Below are positions 56,597 to 64,000 of a stretch of 64,000 bases of DNA, one piece after another; within the stretch, counting starts at the first letter, position 1, and every line of letters begins with the position of its first letter. The position numbers and the translations under genes are program-made. Source of the DNA: an uncultured Paracoccaceae bacterium (GTDB lineage Bacteria > Pseudomonadota > Alphaproteobacteria > Rhodobacterales > Rhodobacteraceae); NCBI GenBank assembly GCA_947488175.1, contig CANKYO010000007.1, forward strand, positions 186,001 through 250,000. Direction: 5' to 3'. The notes below the pieces were generated by a model. The model was not told where the DNA came from and did not search any database. It saw only the letters and a program-made list of their open reading frames with translations.

Positions 56597-57286
56597 TCAG
56601 ATCCCCAGCACCATCTGCAGTGCTTTCAGTTTGCTGCGCTGTTCATCGGTCCAGTCTTTCCGCCGCCCCCGAAACAGGGTCGCTTGTGACGCATGGATCA
56701 GACCGTCACTCAGGATCTTCAGACCGTTCGCCCGCAGCGTCTCACCGGTTGAGGTGATGTCGGCGATGGCCTCTGCTGTTTCGTTTTTGACGGTGCCTTC
56801 GGTCGCCCCCTGGCTGTCGACGATCTGGTAATCGGCAACCCCGTGGTCGCGCAGGAAATCGCGGACCAGCCGGTGATACTTGGTCGCGATCCGCAAGCGA
56901 AACCCGTGTCGCGCCCGGAACGCCGCTGCTGCCGCGTCCAGATCGTCCAGCGTGTACACATCGACCCAGGCCTGCGGCACGGCGATGATCAGGTCGGCCC
57001 CGCCAAAGCCCATCGGCGCCAGTTCGGCGACCCGGGCATCCCAGTTGGCCAGCTTTTCGCGCACCAGATCCGATCCGGTCACACCCAGATGGATGTTCCC
57101 CGCTGCCAGTTCGCGCGGGATCTCCCCGGCGGAGAGCAGCACCAGTTCTACCCCGTCGATCCCATCCACGGCCCCGGCATATTCCCGGTCGGACCCGGAT
57201 TTACGCAAAGTGACCCCGCGCTGCCCGAACCATTGGAATGTCTTGTCCATCAGCCGCCCCTTGGACGGCACGCCGAGTTTCAGCAT
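56597..57286 (-). CDS. hisG: ATP phosphoribosyltransferase, short form
   Basis: A 229-residue catalytic subunit for the first step of histidine synthesis, joining ATP and PRPP. The short form lacks the C-terminal ACT-like domain and needs HisZ. LGVPSKGRLMDKT, HLGVTGSDLVRE and the PRPP loop IVDSQGATEGTVKNET are clear. It overlaps hisZ by 7 bp, and the short-form/HisZ pairing supports both calls. Confidence 0.95.
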   Translation of the reverse strand: MLKLGVPSKGRLMDKTFQWFGQRGVTLRKSGSDREYAGAVDGIDGVELVLLSAGEIPRELAAGNIHLGVTGSDLVREKLANWDARVAELAPMGFGGADLIIAVPQAWVDVYTLDDLDAAAAAFRARHGFRLRIATKYHRLVRDFLRDHGVADYQIVDSQGATEGTVKNETAEAIADITSTGETLRANGLKILSDGLIHASQATLFRGRRKDWTDEQRSKLKALQMVLGI

Positions 57287-58359
57287 GTGCCGACCTCCAA
57301 CACCAGATCGGGCCGGATCACACCGCCGACGGCTGGCACCGCCCTGCCCTGCCCCAGCCGGGTGGTCAGCGCGTCATAGCGACCGCCTGTGGCGACCGGT
57401 GGCAGGTCGGGTCGGTCTATTGCGTAAAAGCCAAAGACGAAGCCGTCGTAATACTCCAGCGATGTGCGGCCATAGCTGCCTTCGAACTCCAGCGTTTCTA
57501 TGTCGATCCCCCGCCCTGCCATCGCGTCGAGCCGCGCGGACATCCGCGCCACCGCGTCCCGCACGGCAGGCATATCGACGGCGATGTCGCGCAGCGCGCT
57601 GAGCACATTTGGGCAGGTTTCGCGCAAAGACAGGATCGCGTCGATCAGGGCGATTTCTTCTGATGCAATCGGGCTGGCGGTGGCATCGGCGCGCAGCGCG
57701 TCGATCCGGGCCGCAACCTCTTCCCGGCTGCGCAGCCCGATATCGGGGCCGGCATCGGCAAAGGGATCATCGGCGGCCAGCAGGGCCGCGCGCGCGGCGG
57801 GCACCGTGCCCGATCCGTAGCGTTTCAGCAGGGCCTTGAACCGCCCGGGTCGCCAGATATGCCGCAGCAGGGCTGCCTTGCGCGAATCGGTCGTCTGCAA
57901 CCCCCGTACGGCCGCCGTCAGGATGCCGATGTCGCCTGTGGCCGCCCGTACCGGCAGCCCGTCCAGCCCGGCGGCGATGGTGGCGAACACCTCTGCATCA
58001 GCGCCGGCGGGGTTCTGGCCGTCGAAGACTTCGTAACCGACCTGCACATATTCATTGGCGCGGGTTTCGTCGCTTTCCTGTTTGCGGAAGACCTTGCCGG
58101 AATAGGTGTAGCGGACGGGTTCCGCGTGGCTTTCCATATGCATCTGCACGACCGGAACGGTGAAGTCAGGGCGCAGTACCATTTCCCCGCGCAGGGGGTC
58201 AGAGGTGAGGTAGGCGCGCGCGCGGATATCCTCGCCATAAAGGTCGAGCAATGTGTCAGCCGATTGCAGGACGTCGGCCTTGACCACGAGCGCACCTTGA
58301 GCCGCGAAGTGATCACGCAGGCGGCGCGCCTCGGTCAGCGTTTCAGGGGCGGTTGGCAT
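57280..58359 (-). CDS. hisZ: ATP phosphoribosyltransferase regulatory subunit
   Basis: A 359-residue paralogue of histidyl-tRNA synthetase lacking the anticodon-binding domain. VLRPDFTVPVV, YSGKVFRKQESDETRANEYVQ and the motif 3-like TGGRYDAL match HisZ. It forms the hetero-octamer with short HisG. It overlaps hisS by one base. Confidence 0.94.
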   Translation of the reverse strand: MPTAPETLTEARRLRDHFAAQGALVVKADVLQSADTLLDLYGEDIRARAYLTSDPLRGEMVLRPDFTVPVVQMHMESHAEPVRYTYSGKVFRKQESDETRANEYVQVGYEVFDGQNPAGADAEVFATIAAGLDGLPVRAATGDIGILTAAVRGLQTTDSRKAALLRHIWRPGRFKALLKRYGSGTVPAARAALLAADDPFADAGPDIGLRSREEVAARIDALRADATASPIASEEIALIDAILSLRETCPNVLSALRDIAVDMPAVRDAVARMSARLDAMAGRGIDIETLEFEGSYGRTSLEYYDGFVFGFYAIDRPDLPPVATGGRYDALTTRLGQGRAVPAVGGVIRPDLVLEVGTC

Positions 58360-59876
58360 TACCCTTGCCCGTCCAAGATCTCACGCACTTTGGCGAGCAT
58401 CTGGTCGCGCGGCACCTCGTATTGGCTGGGCCGGTCTTTCCATTCTTCCAGCGTAGCGTTCTTGGCAATCTCGGCCCCAAGGATCAGGTCCTTGATCTGC
58501 ACGACCCTTTTGTCGAACTCCTCCCCGCCCGCGATGATGGCGATGGGGGAGTGCCGCTTGTCAGCGTATTTGAGCTGATTGCCGAAGTTCTTGGGGTTGC
58601 CCAGATAAACCTCCGCCCGGACGCCTTCGTTGCGCAGTTCGGCAACCATGGTCTGGTAGTCAGCCATGCGGTCGCGGTCCATGACGGTGACAATCACTGG
58701 GCCTTGCGCGGTGCTGTCGATACGGCCTTTCGCGTGCAGCGCGGCGAGCAGGCGGTCAACACCGATCGAGACACCGGTGGCCGGGACCGATTGTCCGATG
58801 AAGCGTTTGACGAGGTCATCATAACGGCCTCCGCCAGCGACGGAGCCGAAATTGCGCGGGCGGCCCTTTTCGTCTTTGATTTCGAAGGTCAGTTCGGCCT
58901 CGTAGACGGGACCGGTGTAGTAGCCGAGGCCTCGGACGACGGAAGGGTCGATGACGATACGGTCGGGGCCGTAGCCTTGGGCTTCGAGAAGGCCAGCGAT
59001 TTCTCTCAACTCACCTATGCCGTCCAATCCCACTGGCGAAGCAGCCACGAGATAACTGAGTTGTCCGAGCGCGTTGCGAGCGCGGGTCTCCGTGGTTGGT
59101 CGACTGCTGGGCGTTGCGCTATCGATCAGCCCAATTTCAAGGAACTTTATTATTGGCTCGACCTGCTGCGGAGTGAGTTGAGCGCCCTTAGTAAAGTCGC
59201 CACTTTCATCCTTTCTACCGTCCCCTAACAAAGCGCGAACACCAACCAGCCCCAACCGATCCAGCTTGTCAATCGCGCGCAGCACGATCCCGCGCTCCGC
59301 CTCCTTGTCGTCACTAGCCAGGCCCGCGACCTCCATCACCCCGTTCAGCACCTTCCGGTTATTCACCCGGATCACGTAGTCGCCGCGCTCGATCCCCACG
59401 GCCTCAAGCGTGTCCGCAAGCATCGCGCAGATCTCGGCGTCAGCGGCCACGCTTGCCGACCCCACCGTATCTGCATCGCATTGATAAAACTGCCGGAACC
59501 GCCCCGGTCCGGGCTTTTCGTTCCGCCAGACCGGCCCCATCGTGTAGCGCCGATAGGGGGATGGCAGGTCGTTGCGGTATTGTGCGGCGACACGGGCGAG
59601 CGGTGCTGTCATGTCATAGCGCAGAGCCAGCCAATCGCCGTCTTCTTCCCAGGCGAAGACACCCTCATTCGGGCGGTCCACGTCGGGCAGGAACTTGCCC
59701 AGCGCCTCGACCGTTTCGACGGCGGACGTCTCCAACGCATCGAACCCATAGCGATGATAGACCCCGGCGATCTTGGTCAGCATTTCGGTGCGGGCTGTCA
59801 CCTCTGGGCCGAAATAGTCGCGGAACCCCTTGGGCGTTACGGCCTTGGGGCGGGGCTGTTTTTTGTCCTTCGCCAT
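58359..59876 (-). CDS. hisS: Histidyl-tRNA synthetase
   Basis: A 505-residue class II synthetase. Motif 2 is around [20 protein letters not shown], the histidine motifs are [20 protein letters not shown] and GGGRYDDL, and a C-terminal anticodon-binding domain follows from about residue 400. The length fits the alphaproteobacterial form, which is longer than the E. coli enzyme. It heads the hisS-hisZ-hisG run, which starts 42 bp after the Lrp gene stop on the same strand. Confidence 0.95.
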   Translation of the reverse strand: MAKDKKQPRPKAVTPKGFRDYFGPEVTARTEMLTKIAGVYHRYGFDALETSAVETVEALGKFLPDVDRPNEGVFAWEEDGDWLALRYDMTAPLARVAAQYRNDLPSPYRRYTMGPVWRNEKPGPGRFRQFYQCDADTVGSASVAADAEICAMLADTLEAVGIERGDYVIRVNNRKVLNGVMEVAGLASDDKEAERGIVLRAIDKLDRLGLVGVRALLGDGRKDESGDFTKGAQLTPQQVEPIIKFLEIGLIDSATPSSRPTTETRARNALGQLSYLVAASPVGLDGIGELREIAGLLEAQGYGPDRIVIDPSVVRGLGYYTGPVYEAELTFEIKDEKGRPRNFGSVAGGGRYDDLVKRFIGQSVPATGVSIGVDRLLAALHAKGRIDSTAQGPVIVTVMDRDRMADYQTMVAELRNEGVRAEVYLGNPKNFGNQLKYADKRHSPIAIIAGGEEFDKRVVQIKDLILGAEIAKNATLEEWKDRPSQYEVPRDQMLAKVREILDGQG

Positions 59877-59918
59877 GGTCCTGTCCTTTATGGTCGTGCG
59901 CCGTTTAACGCGGCAATG

Positions 59919-60377
59919 TCACAGGGGCAATGCGGTCGTGTATTTCAGCTCTTTCAGGCTGAAAGACGACACGACGGATTTGACAAAGGGTGAGCGGAGG
60001 AGGGTGTGGGTCATGAAGCCTTCGTAGGCTTCCACATCCTTGCAGCGGATTTTCAGGATATAGTCGGCGGTGCCGGAAATGGCGTGCGCCTCCATAATTT
60101 CCGGATGACTGCGAATGACGCTGGCGAACCCAGCGATCGAGGTTTCGGCATGGTCCGACAGGCGGACTGTGGCAAAGACGCAAAGGCGCACATCGGCCTT
60201 GGCGGGGTCCAGCAGGGCCACCCGACGTTTCAGCAAACCGAGGTTTTCGAACTCCTGCAGCTTGCGCCAGACGGTTGATGTGGCCATGCCTGCGCGGTCC
60301 GCCAATTCGGCGAGGGACGCGGCGGCGTCGGTCTGCAATGCGCCCAAAAGCGCCCTTTCCTGATCAGAAAATTTCAT
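59919..60377 (-). CDS. Lrp/AsnC family transcriptional regulator
   Basis: A 152-residue regulator with an N-terminal winged helix (LAELADRAGMATSTVWRKLQEFE) and a RAM ligand domain (HAISGTADYILKIRCKDVEAY). The start MKFSDQERALLGAL at 60377 is preferred over a longer frame that crosses the divergent promoter. It is divergent from phhA with 106 bp between starts and probably controls it in response to an aromatic amino acid. Confidence 0.9.
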   Translation of the reverse strand: MKFSDQERALLGALQTDAAASLAELADRAGMATSTVWRKLQEFENLGLLKRRVALLDPAKADVRLCVFATVRLSDHAETSIAGFASVIRSHPEIMEAHAISGTADYILKIRCKDVEAYEGFMTHTLLRSPFVKSVVSSFSLKELKYTTALPL

Positions 60378-60483
60378 AATCCCATTTCTTTCGACTTCTT
60401 TCTTCCAAAAATACTCAAAACACGACGTGATTGACAGGGAATTTCCGCAGGGTTGGGCGATACTGGGCAAAAGGAGCTTTCCG

Positions 60484-61275
60484 ATGCCCAAAGATACCAC
60501 CTATACTTCGCTACACCCCGACGCCGATGGGTTTTTTCGTTACACCCCAGAAGATGATGCCGTCTGGGGTGAGTTGTTCACCCGGCAGATGGATTTTTTG
60601 CCCGGCAAGGTGGCCCCGGAATATCTGGATGGCGTGGCCAAGCTGGGGCTGAATGCGGACAAGACCCCGCAGGTGAAAGACATTGACGCCCGTCTGCATG
60701 CCCTCACCGGGGCCGGGGCCGAGGGTGTGCCCGCCATCATCCCCCCATCGCAATTCTATGCGCTGCTCAGCCAGCGCAAGTTCCCCGTCGCCACATTCCT
60801 GCGGCGGCGCGAACATATGGATTACATCGAAGAACCCGACCTGTTTCACGAGGTGTTCGGCCATTGCCCGATGCTGACCAATACCCCTTATGCCGACTTC
60901 ATCGAAGGGTTCGGCAAACGGGCGCGGGAGCTGGGCAAGGGTTATAGCTGGCACATGTTCCGGCTGTTCTGGTTCACGGTCGAATTCGGGATGATCCGCA
61001 CGCCCGAAGGGCTGCGCGCCTATGGGGCGGGCATCGTGTCATCGCCCGCTGAGGCTGCGCATGCGATGTCAGGTGATGCGTTGATGCAGGATTTCGACCT
61101 GTTGACCGTGTTCCGCACGCCGTACCGGATCGACATCGTGCAGCCGACCTATTTCGTGATCGACAGTTTTGATCAGCTGGCCGAAACACTGGATGCGGAT
61201 TTTGCCGCGCTGATTGATCTGGCAAAGACACGCGGCGATCTGCCCGCCCTTTTCGCAGCGAAGGAAGCCAGCTAA
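60484..61275 (+). CDS. phhA: Phenylalanine 4-monooxygenase
   Basis: A 263-residue pterin-dependent non-heme iron enzyme that turns phenylalanine into tyrosine. HEVFGHCPML has iron ligands H122 and H127, and FTVEFG supplies E167. The ATG at 60484 has AAAGGAG upstream. The bacterial short form without the regulatory ACT domain has this length. It is followed after 8 bp by slyX. Confidence 0.95.
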   Translation: MPKDTTYTSLHPDADGFFRYTPEDDAVWGELFTRQMDFLPGKVAPEYLDGVAKLGLNADKTPQVKDIDARLHALTGAGAEGVPAIIPPSQFYALLSQRKFPVATFLRRREHMDYIEEPDLFHEVFGHCPMLTNTPYADFIEGFGKRARELGKGYSWHMFRLFWFTVEFGMIRTPEGLRAYGAGIVSSPAEAAHAMSGDALMQDFDLLTVFRTPYRIDIVQPTYFVIDSFDQLAETLDADFAALIDLAKTRGDLPALFAAKEAS

Positions 61276-61283
61276 AAGGTGCC

Positions 61284-61487
61284 ATGACCGACACCACACA
61301 TCTGGAAGAACAAATTGCCCATCTGACCCGCACGGTCGAGGAACTGTCGGATATTGTTGCCCGTCAGGAAACAGAGCTGGCGCTGGCGATGCGCCGTCTG
61401 GCGATGCTGATGGAGCGGGAAGCCACCCGCGAACTGGATGCGGGCGGTACCGTCCCCATGGGTGATCAACGCCCGCCACACTGGTAG
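61284..61487 (+). CDS. slyX: SlyX family protein
   Basis: A 67-residue coiled-coil protein. [20 protein letters not shown] and the C-terminal PPHW ending are the SlyX pattern. Function is unknown in all organisms. It follows phhA by 8 bp. Confidence 0.82.
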   Translation: MTDTTHLEEQIAHLTRTVEELSDIVARQETELALAMRRLAMLMEREATRELDAGGTVPMGDQRPPHW

Positions 61488-61593
61488 GAGCCCGTTTTTC
61501 CGCTGTTTTGTCGCCCGGATGCGCGTGTGGTACGATTTATCTTGCTTTTTGTTGCAACTGGCCCCACATGAGCGGTGCAGACGTTATCCAACT

Positions 61594-61693
61594 CGACCCA
61601 CTGTTCTCCTTTCGGCCACAGTCTCTCGAATTTGCACTGACTAAGCCGGGCTGCCGCAATCATGTGGGCAGCACAAATACAAAGGAAAACACG
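61594..61693 (+). promoter_or_regulatory. 5' leader of first cold-shock gene (matches the second leader)
   Basis: Bases 61594-61662 (CGACCCACTGTTCTCCTTTC...GCCGGGCTGCCGCA) align well with 62044-62110 upstream of the second cold-shock gene, with a few indels. The retained similarity in untranslated sequence suggests a structured leader, as in temperature-controlled cspA mRNAs. Weak AAAGGA ribosome binding sites follow. Confidence 0.6.
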
Positions 61694-61900
61694 ATGGCTA
61701 CTGGCACCGTGAAATGGTTCAACGCAACCAAAGGCTTTGGCTTTATCGCACCTGATGGCGGATCAAAGGACGTTTTCGTTCATATCTCTGCTGTTGAGCG
61801 TTCTGGCCTCACCGGTCTGAAAGACGACCAGAAGGTCACTTTCGACATCGAAGCAGGCCGTGACGGCCGCGAATCGGCGATCAATCTCGCCCTGGCGTAA
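61694..61900 (+). CDS. Cold-shock domain protein 1
   Basis: A 68-residue single cold-shock domain protein that binds single-stranded nucleic acid. The motifs KGFGFI (RNP1) and DVFVHIS (RNP2) are intact. It differs from the second copy at 7 positions, so the pair arose by tandem duplication. A hairpin with arms TGTGGCGC / GCGCCACA at 61919-61946 follows but has no T run. Confidence 0.95.
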   Translation: MATGTVKWFNATKGFGFIAPDGGSKDVFVHISAVERSGLTGLKDDQKVTFDIEAGRDGRESAINLALA

Positions 61901-62043
61901 GCCTGCAAATTTGAAGAATGTGGCGCGCGTTTTCATGGGCGCCACAATTGACCGGCGTTTAATCGCTGATTCTATTACAATTATGTAATTTTCTTGATTT
62001 TGTTGCCGCAGATGCCATTCTGCAACTGCGACGTTAAATCTAT

Positions 62044-62144
62044 CGACCACTGTCTCCTTCTACGGCCCAGTCTTTCGATCCAAGTTTGACCGAGCCGGTC
62101 CGCTGCAGTCCCGCGAGCGGAAACTAAGTAAGGAAGACAAGGAC
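62044..62144 (+). promoter_or_regulatory. 5' leader of second cold-shock gene
   Basis: Bases 62044-62110 (CGACCACTGTCTCCTTCTAC...GCCGGTCCGCTGCA) match the leader of the first cold-shock gene. This is followed by AAGGAAG near the ATG. The region between the two genes (61901-62144) otherwise shows no ORF. Confidence 0.6.
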
Positions 62145-62354
62145 ATGGCTTCAGGCACTGTCAAATGGTTCAACACCACAAAAGGCTACGGCTTTATCGC
62201 ACCCGATGGCGGAACGAAGGACGTTTTCGTCCATATTTCTGCTGTGGAGCGGTCGGGTCTCACGGGCCTCAAAGATGATCAGAAGGTCAATTTTGACATC
62301 GAAGCAGGTCGCGATGGTCGCGAAAGCGCTGTGAACCTGACGTTGGCCGACTAA
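62145..62354 (+). CDS. Cold-shock domain protein 2
   Basis: A 69-residue cold-shock domain protein with KGYGFI (RNP1) and DVFVHIS (RNP2), nearly identical to the copy 244 bp upstream. It has its own leader and a strong terminator, so it is likely transcribed separately. Confidence 0.95.
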   Translation: MASGTVKWFNTTKGYGFIAPDGGTKDVFVHISAVERSGLTGLKDDQKVNFDIEAGRDGRESAVNLTLAD

Positions 62355-62375
62355 ATTCGGCGATCATATGCTGCG

Positions 62376-62403
62376 AAAAGGGCGCCTCGCAGGGCGCCCT
62401 TTT
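62376..62403 (+). terminator. Terminator after cold-shock gene 2 (also faces dodecin gene)
   Basis: AAAAGGGCGC at 62376-62385 pairs with GCGCCCTTTT at 62394-62403. With T or A runs on both sides, it can end transcription from both directions, fitting its place between convergent genes. Confidence 0.88.
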
Positions 62404-62407
62404 GCGT

Positions 62408-62611
62408 TCAATCCTGCAGGACGAAGGTCACTTTCATCACGACCCGATATTCGTCCACCTCACCATCCTTGACCGTCACCTTTTGATCGGCAACCCAGGC
62501 CCCGGTGATCCCCTTGAGCGTTTTGGATGCCTTCTTGATCCCGTTTTCGACCGCGTCATCAAAGGATTTCGACGAAGATGCGATGATTTCGGTGACTTTT
62601 GCGACTGACAT
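62408..62611 (-). CDS. Dodecin family protein
   Basis: A 67-residue protein. VAKVTEIIASSSKSFDDAVE and GAWVADQKVTVKDGEVDEYR are the dodecin pattern. Dodecins form hollow dodecamers that bind flavin or CoA derivatives. A sequence TGGAGGGAGCT lies just upstream of the start as ribosome binding site. Confidence 0.9.
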   Translation of the reverse strand: MSVAKVTEIIASSSKSFDDAVENGIKKASKTLKGITGAWVADQKVTVKDGEVDEYRVVMKVTFVLQD

Positions 62612-62650
62612 AGTAGCTCCCTCCAGTTTGTTGAGAGTTGCAGCCTACGC

Positions 62651-63232
62651 TCAAGGCGCCGTCCAGTCCACGTCATCCGCTGTTTCAACCTGCAAAGTGC
62701 CGTCAGGATAGGGTTTCATCATTTCTTTGGCAGTCACCTCGTCGCAGCCAAACCACTGATCCAACTGGCTTTCCTCAAAGATCACACCCATTCTGTGATG
62801 GATATCGCGCACATCTGCTGAGGGTTCGCAGGTGATGGTCGCAACCTGATACACCTGCACCCCGCCCGGTCCGTTCCAGATGTCATAGATCGCGGCAAAC
62901 CACAGCAGCGCGCCATCCTTGCGGCTGATCCGCCAGGGCTGCTTGCGCCGCTTCTCTCCGGTCCATTCGTACCAGCCTTCCACCGGGACCGCGGCCCGTT
63001 TCACATCGGCAAAGGCGGATTTGTCAAAGACCGTTTCGGACCGCGCATTCACAATCGTTTCCATCACCGGGCGACCCCTCGCGTTGACCCGGCCAACGGG
63101 GATCAGCCCCCAGCGCATGTGCTGCGCGCCGTTCTTGGTCAGGGTGATCACCTCTTGGCCCGGCGCGATGTTCATCCTTGGTGGGTCGGTGATTCCGGCG
63201 GCGGGGCGCGTCAGGAAAAACCGGCCCGGCAT
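62651..63232 (-). CDS. SRAP (SOS response-associated peptidase) family protein lacking Cys2
   Basis: A 193-residue protein of the YedK/HMCES family, which covalently caps abasic sites in single-stranded DNA through Cys2. NIAPGQEVITL, VNARSETVF (N62), VEGWYEWTG (E89) and DIHHRMGVIF (H145) are conserved active-site regions. The start reads MPGRFFLTRP, with Pro where the family has MCGR; the codon is CCG. About ten residues after it are also missing compared with the usual MCGRF...YNIAP spacing. It overlaps the next gene's stop by one base. Confidence 0.88.
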   Translation of the reverse strand: MPGRFFLTRPAAGITDPPRMNIAPGQEVITLTKNGAQHMRWGLIPVGRVNARGRPVMETIVNARSETVFDKSAFADVKRAAVPVEGWYEWTGEKRRKQPWRISRKDGALLWFAAIYDIWNGPGGVQVYQVATITCEPSADVRDIHHRMGVIFEESQLDQWFGCDEVTAKEMMKPYPDGTLQVETADDVDWTAP

Positions 63233-63915
63233 TAGTCCGCCGCCTCGACCAGTTCCAGCACGGTAGGCCCGATCGCGGCCACGATCACCGCCACCCCATC
63301 CTTGTTGGGATGGATACCATCGGCTTGCATGAACTCTGCCATGCCTTCCTGCATTCCTGCGACCGCCCGCAGCCCGTCAAAGAAACCGGCATAAAGTGGC
63401 ACATCGTATTTGGCCGCCAGATCGGTATAGATCGCGTCAAATTCTGTTTTGTAATCAAGCCCGTAATTGGTGCCCGCCTTCAGGCCGACCAGCAGCATCT
63501 CGACCCCGGCCTCTTGCCCTGCAGCCAGAATGCCATCCAGATTGGCCCGGCTGACGGCAGGATCAATCCCGCGCAGGTAATCATTGCCGCCCAGCGTGAC
63601 GATCATGGCATCCACATCCGGCGTCAGGGTCCAGTCCACGCGCGACAATCCCCCAGCCGTCGTATCGCCGGAGACACCGGCGTTCATCACCGTCACATCG
63701 GCCCCCTGCCCCAGCAGCCATACCTGCAATTGCGGCACGAAGCCGTCACCCTGGGCCAGCCCGTACCCTGCCGTCAGACTGTCGCCCAAGGCCGCAACCG
63801 TGACGGTTTCTGCCCGGGCGATACCGGCTGTTATCAAAACCGCGATAAGCAGCTTGCTGATATGACAAAGCGCCCCATATGCAAATGAAACAAACCGACC
63901 TGAGGCAGCCTGCAT
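63232..63915 (-). CDS. TesA-like GDSL lysophospholipase/arylesterase
   Basis: A 227-residue periplasmic SGNH hydrolase. The ATG at 63915 gives a signal peptide ending GIARA; a frame to 63984 would overlap the divergent gene. AALGDSLTAGYGL has the nucleophile Ser (block I), NAGVSGDTTAGG block II, VTLGGNDYLRGI block III and ADGIHPNKDG block V with catalytic Asp and His. E. coli tesA is likewise divergent from an ABC ATPase gene. Confidence 0.92.
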   Translation of the reverse strand: MQAASGRFVSFAYGALCHISKLLIAVLITAGIARAETVTVAALGDSLTAGYGLAQGDGFVPQLQVWLLGQGADVTVMNAGVSGDTTAGGLSRVDWTLTPDVDAMIVTLGGNDYLRGIDPAVSRANLDGILAAGQEAGVEMLLVGLKAGTNYGLDYKTEFDAIYTDLAAKYDVPLYAGFFDGLRAVAGMQEGMAEFMQADGIHPNKDGVAVIVAAIGPTVLELVEAAD

Positions 63916-64000
63916 GACCGACCCCGTTCTTTCGATCTCTGACGCCAACCTGTCACTCGACGGCAATGCAGGTCGCGTGGACATCCTGCACGATATCTCA
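63914..64000 (+). CDS. ABC transporter ATP-binding protein (YbbA/LolD-like), partial
   Basis: The first 29 codons of a gene that continues beyond the window: MTDPVLSISDANLSLDGNAG then RVDILHDIS, the usual beta-strand start of LolD-type ATPases before Walker A. The call depends mainly on its divergence from a tesA-like gene, which is the ybbA arrangement in E. coli. Its ATG shares two bases with the ATG of the divergent esterase. Confidence 0.7.
   Translation, partial: MTDPVLSISDANLSLDGNAGRVDILHDIS

Noticed and set aside
59041..59240. Lower-GC patch inside hisS as a recombined segment
   Set aside because: GC falls only to about 52-53 percent for 120 bases and the protein aligns normally with the expected family pattern, so no breakpoints can be defended.

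Overview
The window looks like the chromosome of a marine alphaproteobacterium of the Roseobacter group (Rhodobacterales). Protein sequences, GC-rich codon use and gene order all point there: a TCA cluster sdhCDA - mch - mcl2 - mdh - sucCD - sucAB - lpdA interleaved with ethylmalonyl-CoA-pathway genes is the arrangement I know from Rhodobacter and Roseobacter relatives. Calls rest on reading the translated sequence; no database search was possible.

Region 1 (1-27.2 kb) is the TCA block. sdhC, sdhD and the 5' part of sdhA are on the minus strand. Then come an M48 peptidase, two exported proteins of unknown role, mesaconyl-CoA hydratase (mch), DUF1737 and NnrU proteins and (3S)-malyl-CoA thioesterase (mcl2). 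On the plus strand follow mdh, sucC, sucD, sucA, sucB and lpdA. The sdh and suc promoter regions each carry two GTGATCAC palindromes whose centres are exactly 21 bp apart, which suggests one regulator for both. The suc cluster is unusually loose: two lipoprotein genes lie between sucC and sucD, another unknown gene between sucD and sucA, and four small genes between sucB and lpdA. A mutated 48-bp copy of the start of sucD sits between the two lipoprotein genes and looks like an insertion scar. A sterol-desaturase-type hydroxylase, a TerB-like protein, a GntR/FCD regulator and a YgjP-type metallopeptidase close the region.

Region 2 (27.3-28.9 kb) holds a FYDLN acid-domain protein, a tRNA-Ala(GGC) gene and about 1 kb of lower-GC DNA with one orphan gene.

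Region 3 (28.9-50.3 kb) is an amino-sugar utilisation locus. It holds a CUT1-type sugar ABC transporter with a Gfo/Idh/MocA oxidoreductase, a MurNAc-6-P etherase (murQ), a BadF/BadG-type kinase, a HutC-type GntR regulator, a SIS-type deaminase, NagA, a cytoplasmic GH20 hexosaminidase, a GNAT protein and a peptide-type ABC transporter with a family 5 binding protein. A divergent hybrid histidine kinase follows. The last group matches the layout of the Vibrio chitobiose operon with its sensor ChiS and binding protein CBP. I infer that a ChiS-like kinase here senses chitin oligosaccharides through the family 5 binding protein, and that the products pass through GH20, the kinase, NagA and the deaminase to fructose-6-P.

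Region 4 (50.3-56.6 kb) is accessory: an M81 peptidase whose 3' end runs into an IS5-type transposase remnant, a YscW/YbaY-like exported protein, a large serralysin-type RTX metalloprotease and an AT-richer stretch with one weak ORF.

Region 5 (56.6-64 kb) is housekeeping: hisS-hisZ-hisG, an Lrp/AsnC regulator divergent from phenylalanine hydroxylase, SlyX, two tandem cold-shock genes with related leaders, dodecin, an SRAP protein lacking the usual Cys2, and a tesA-type esterase divergent from an ABC ATPase cut by the window end.
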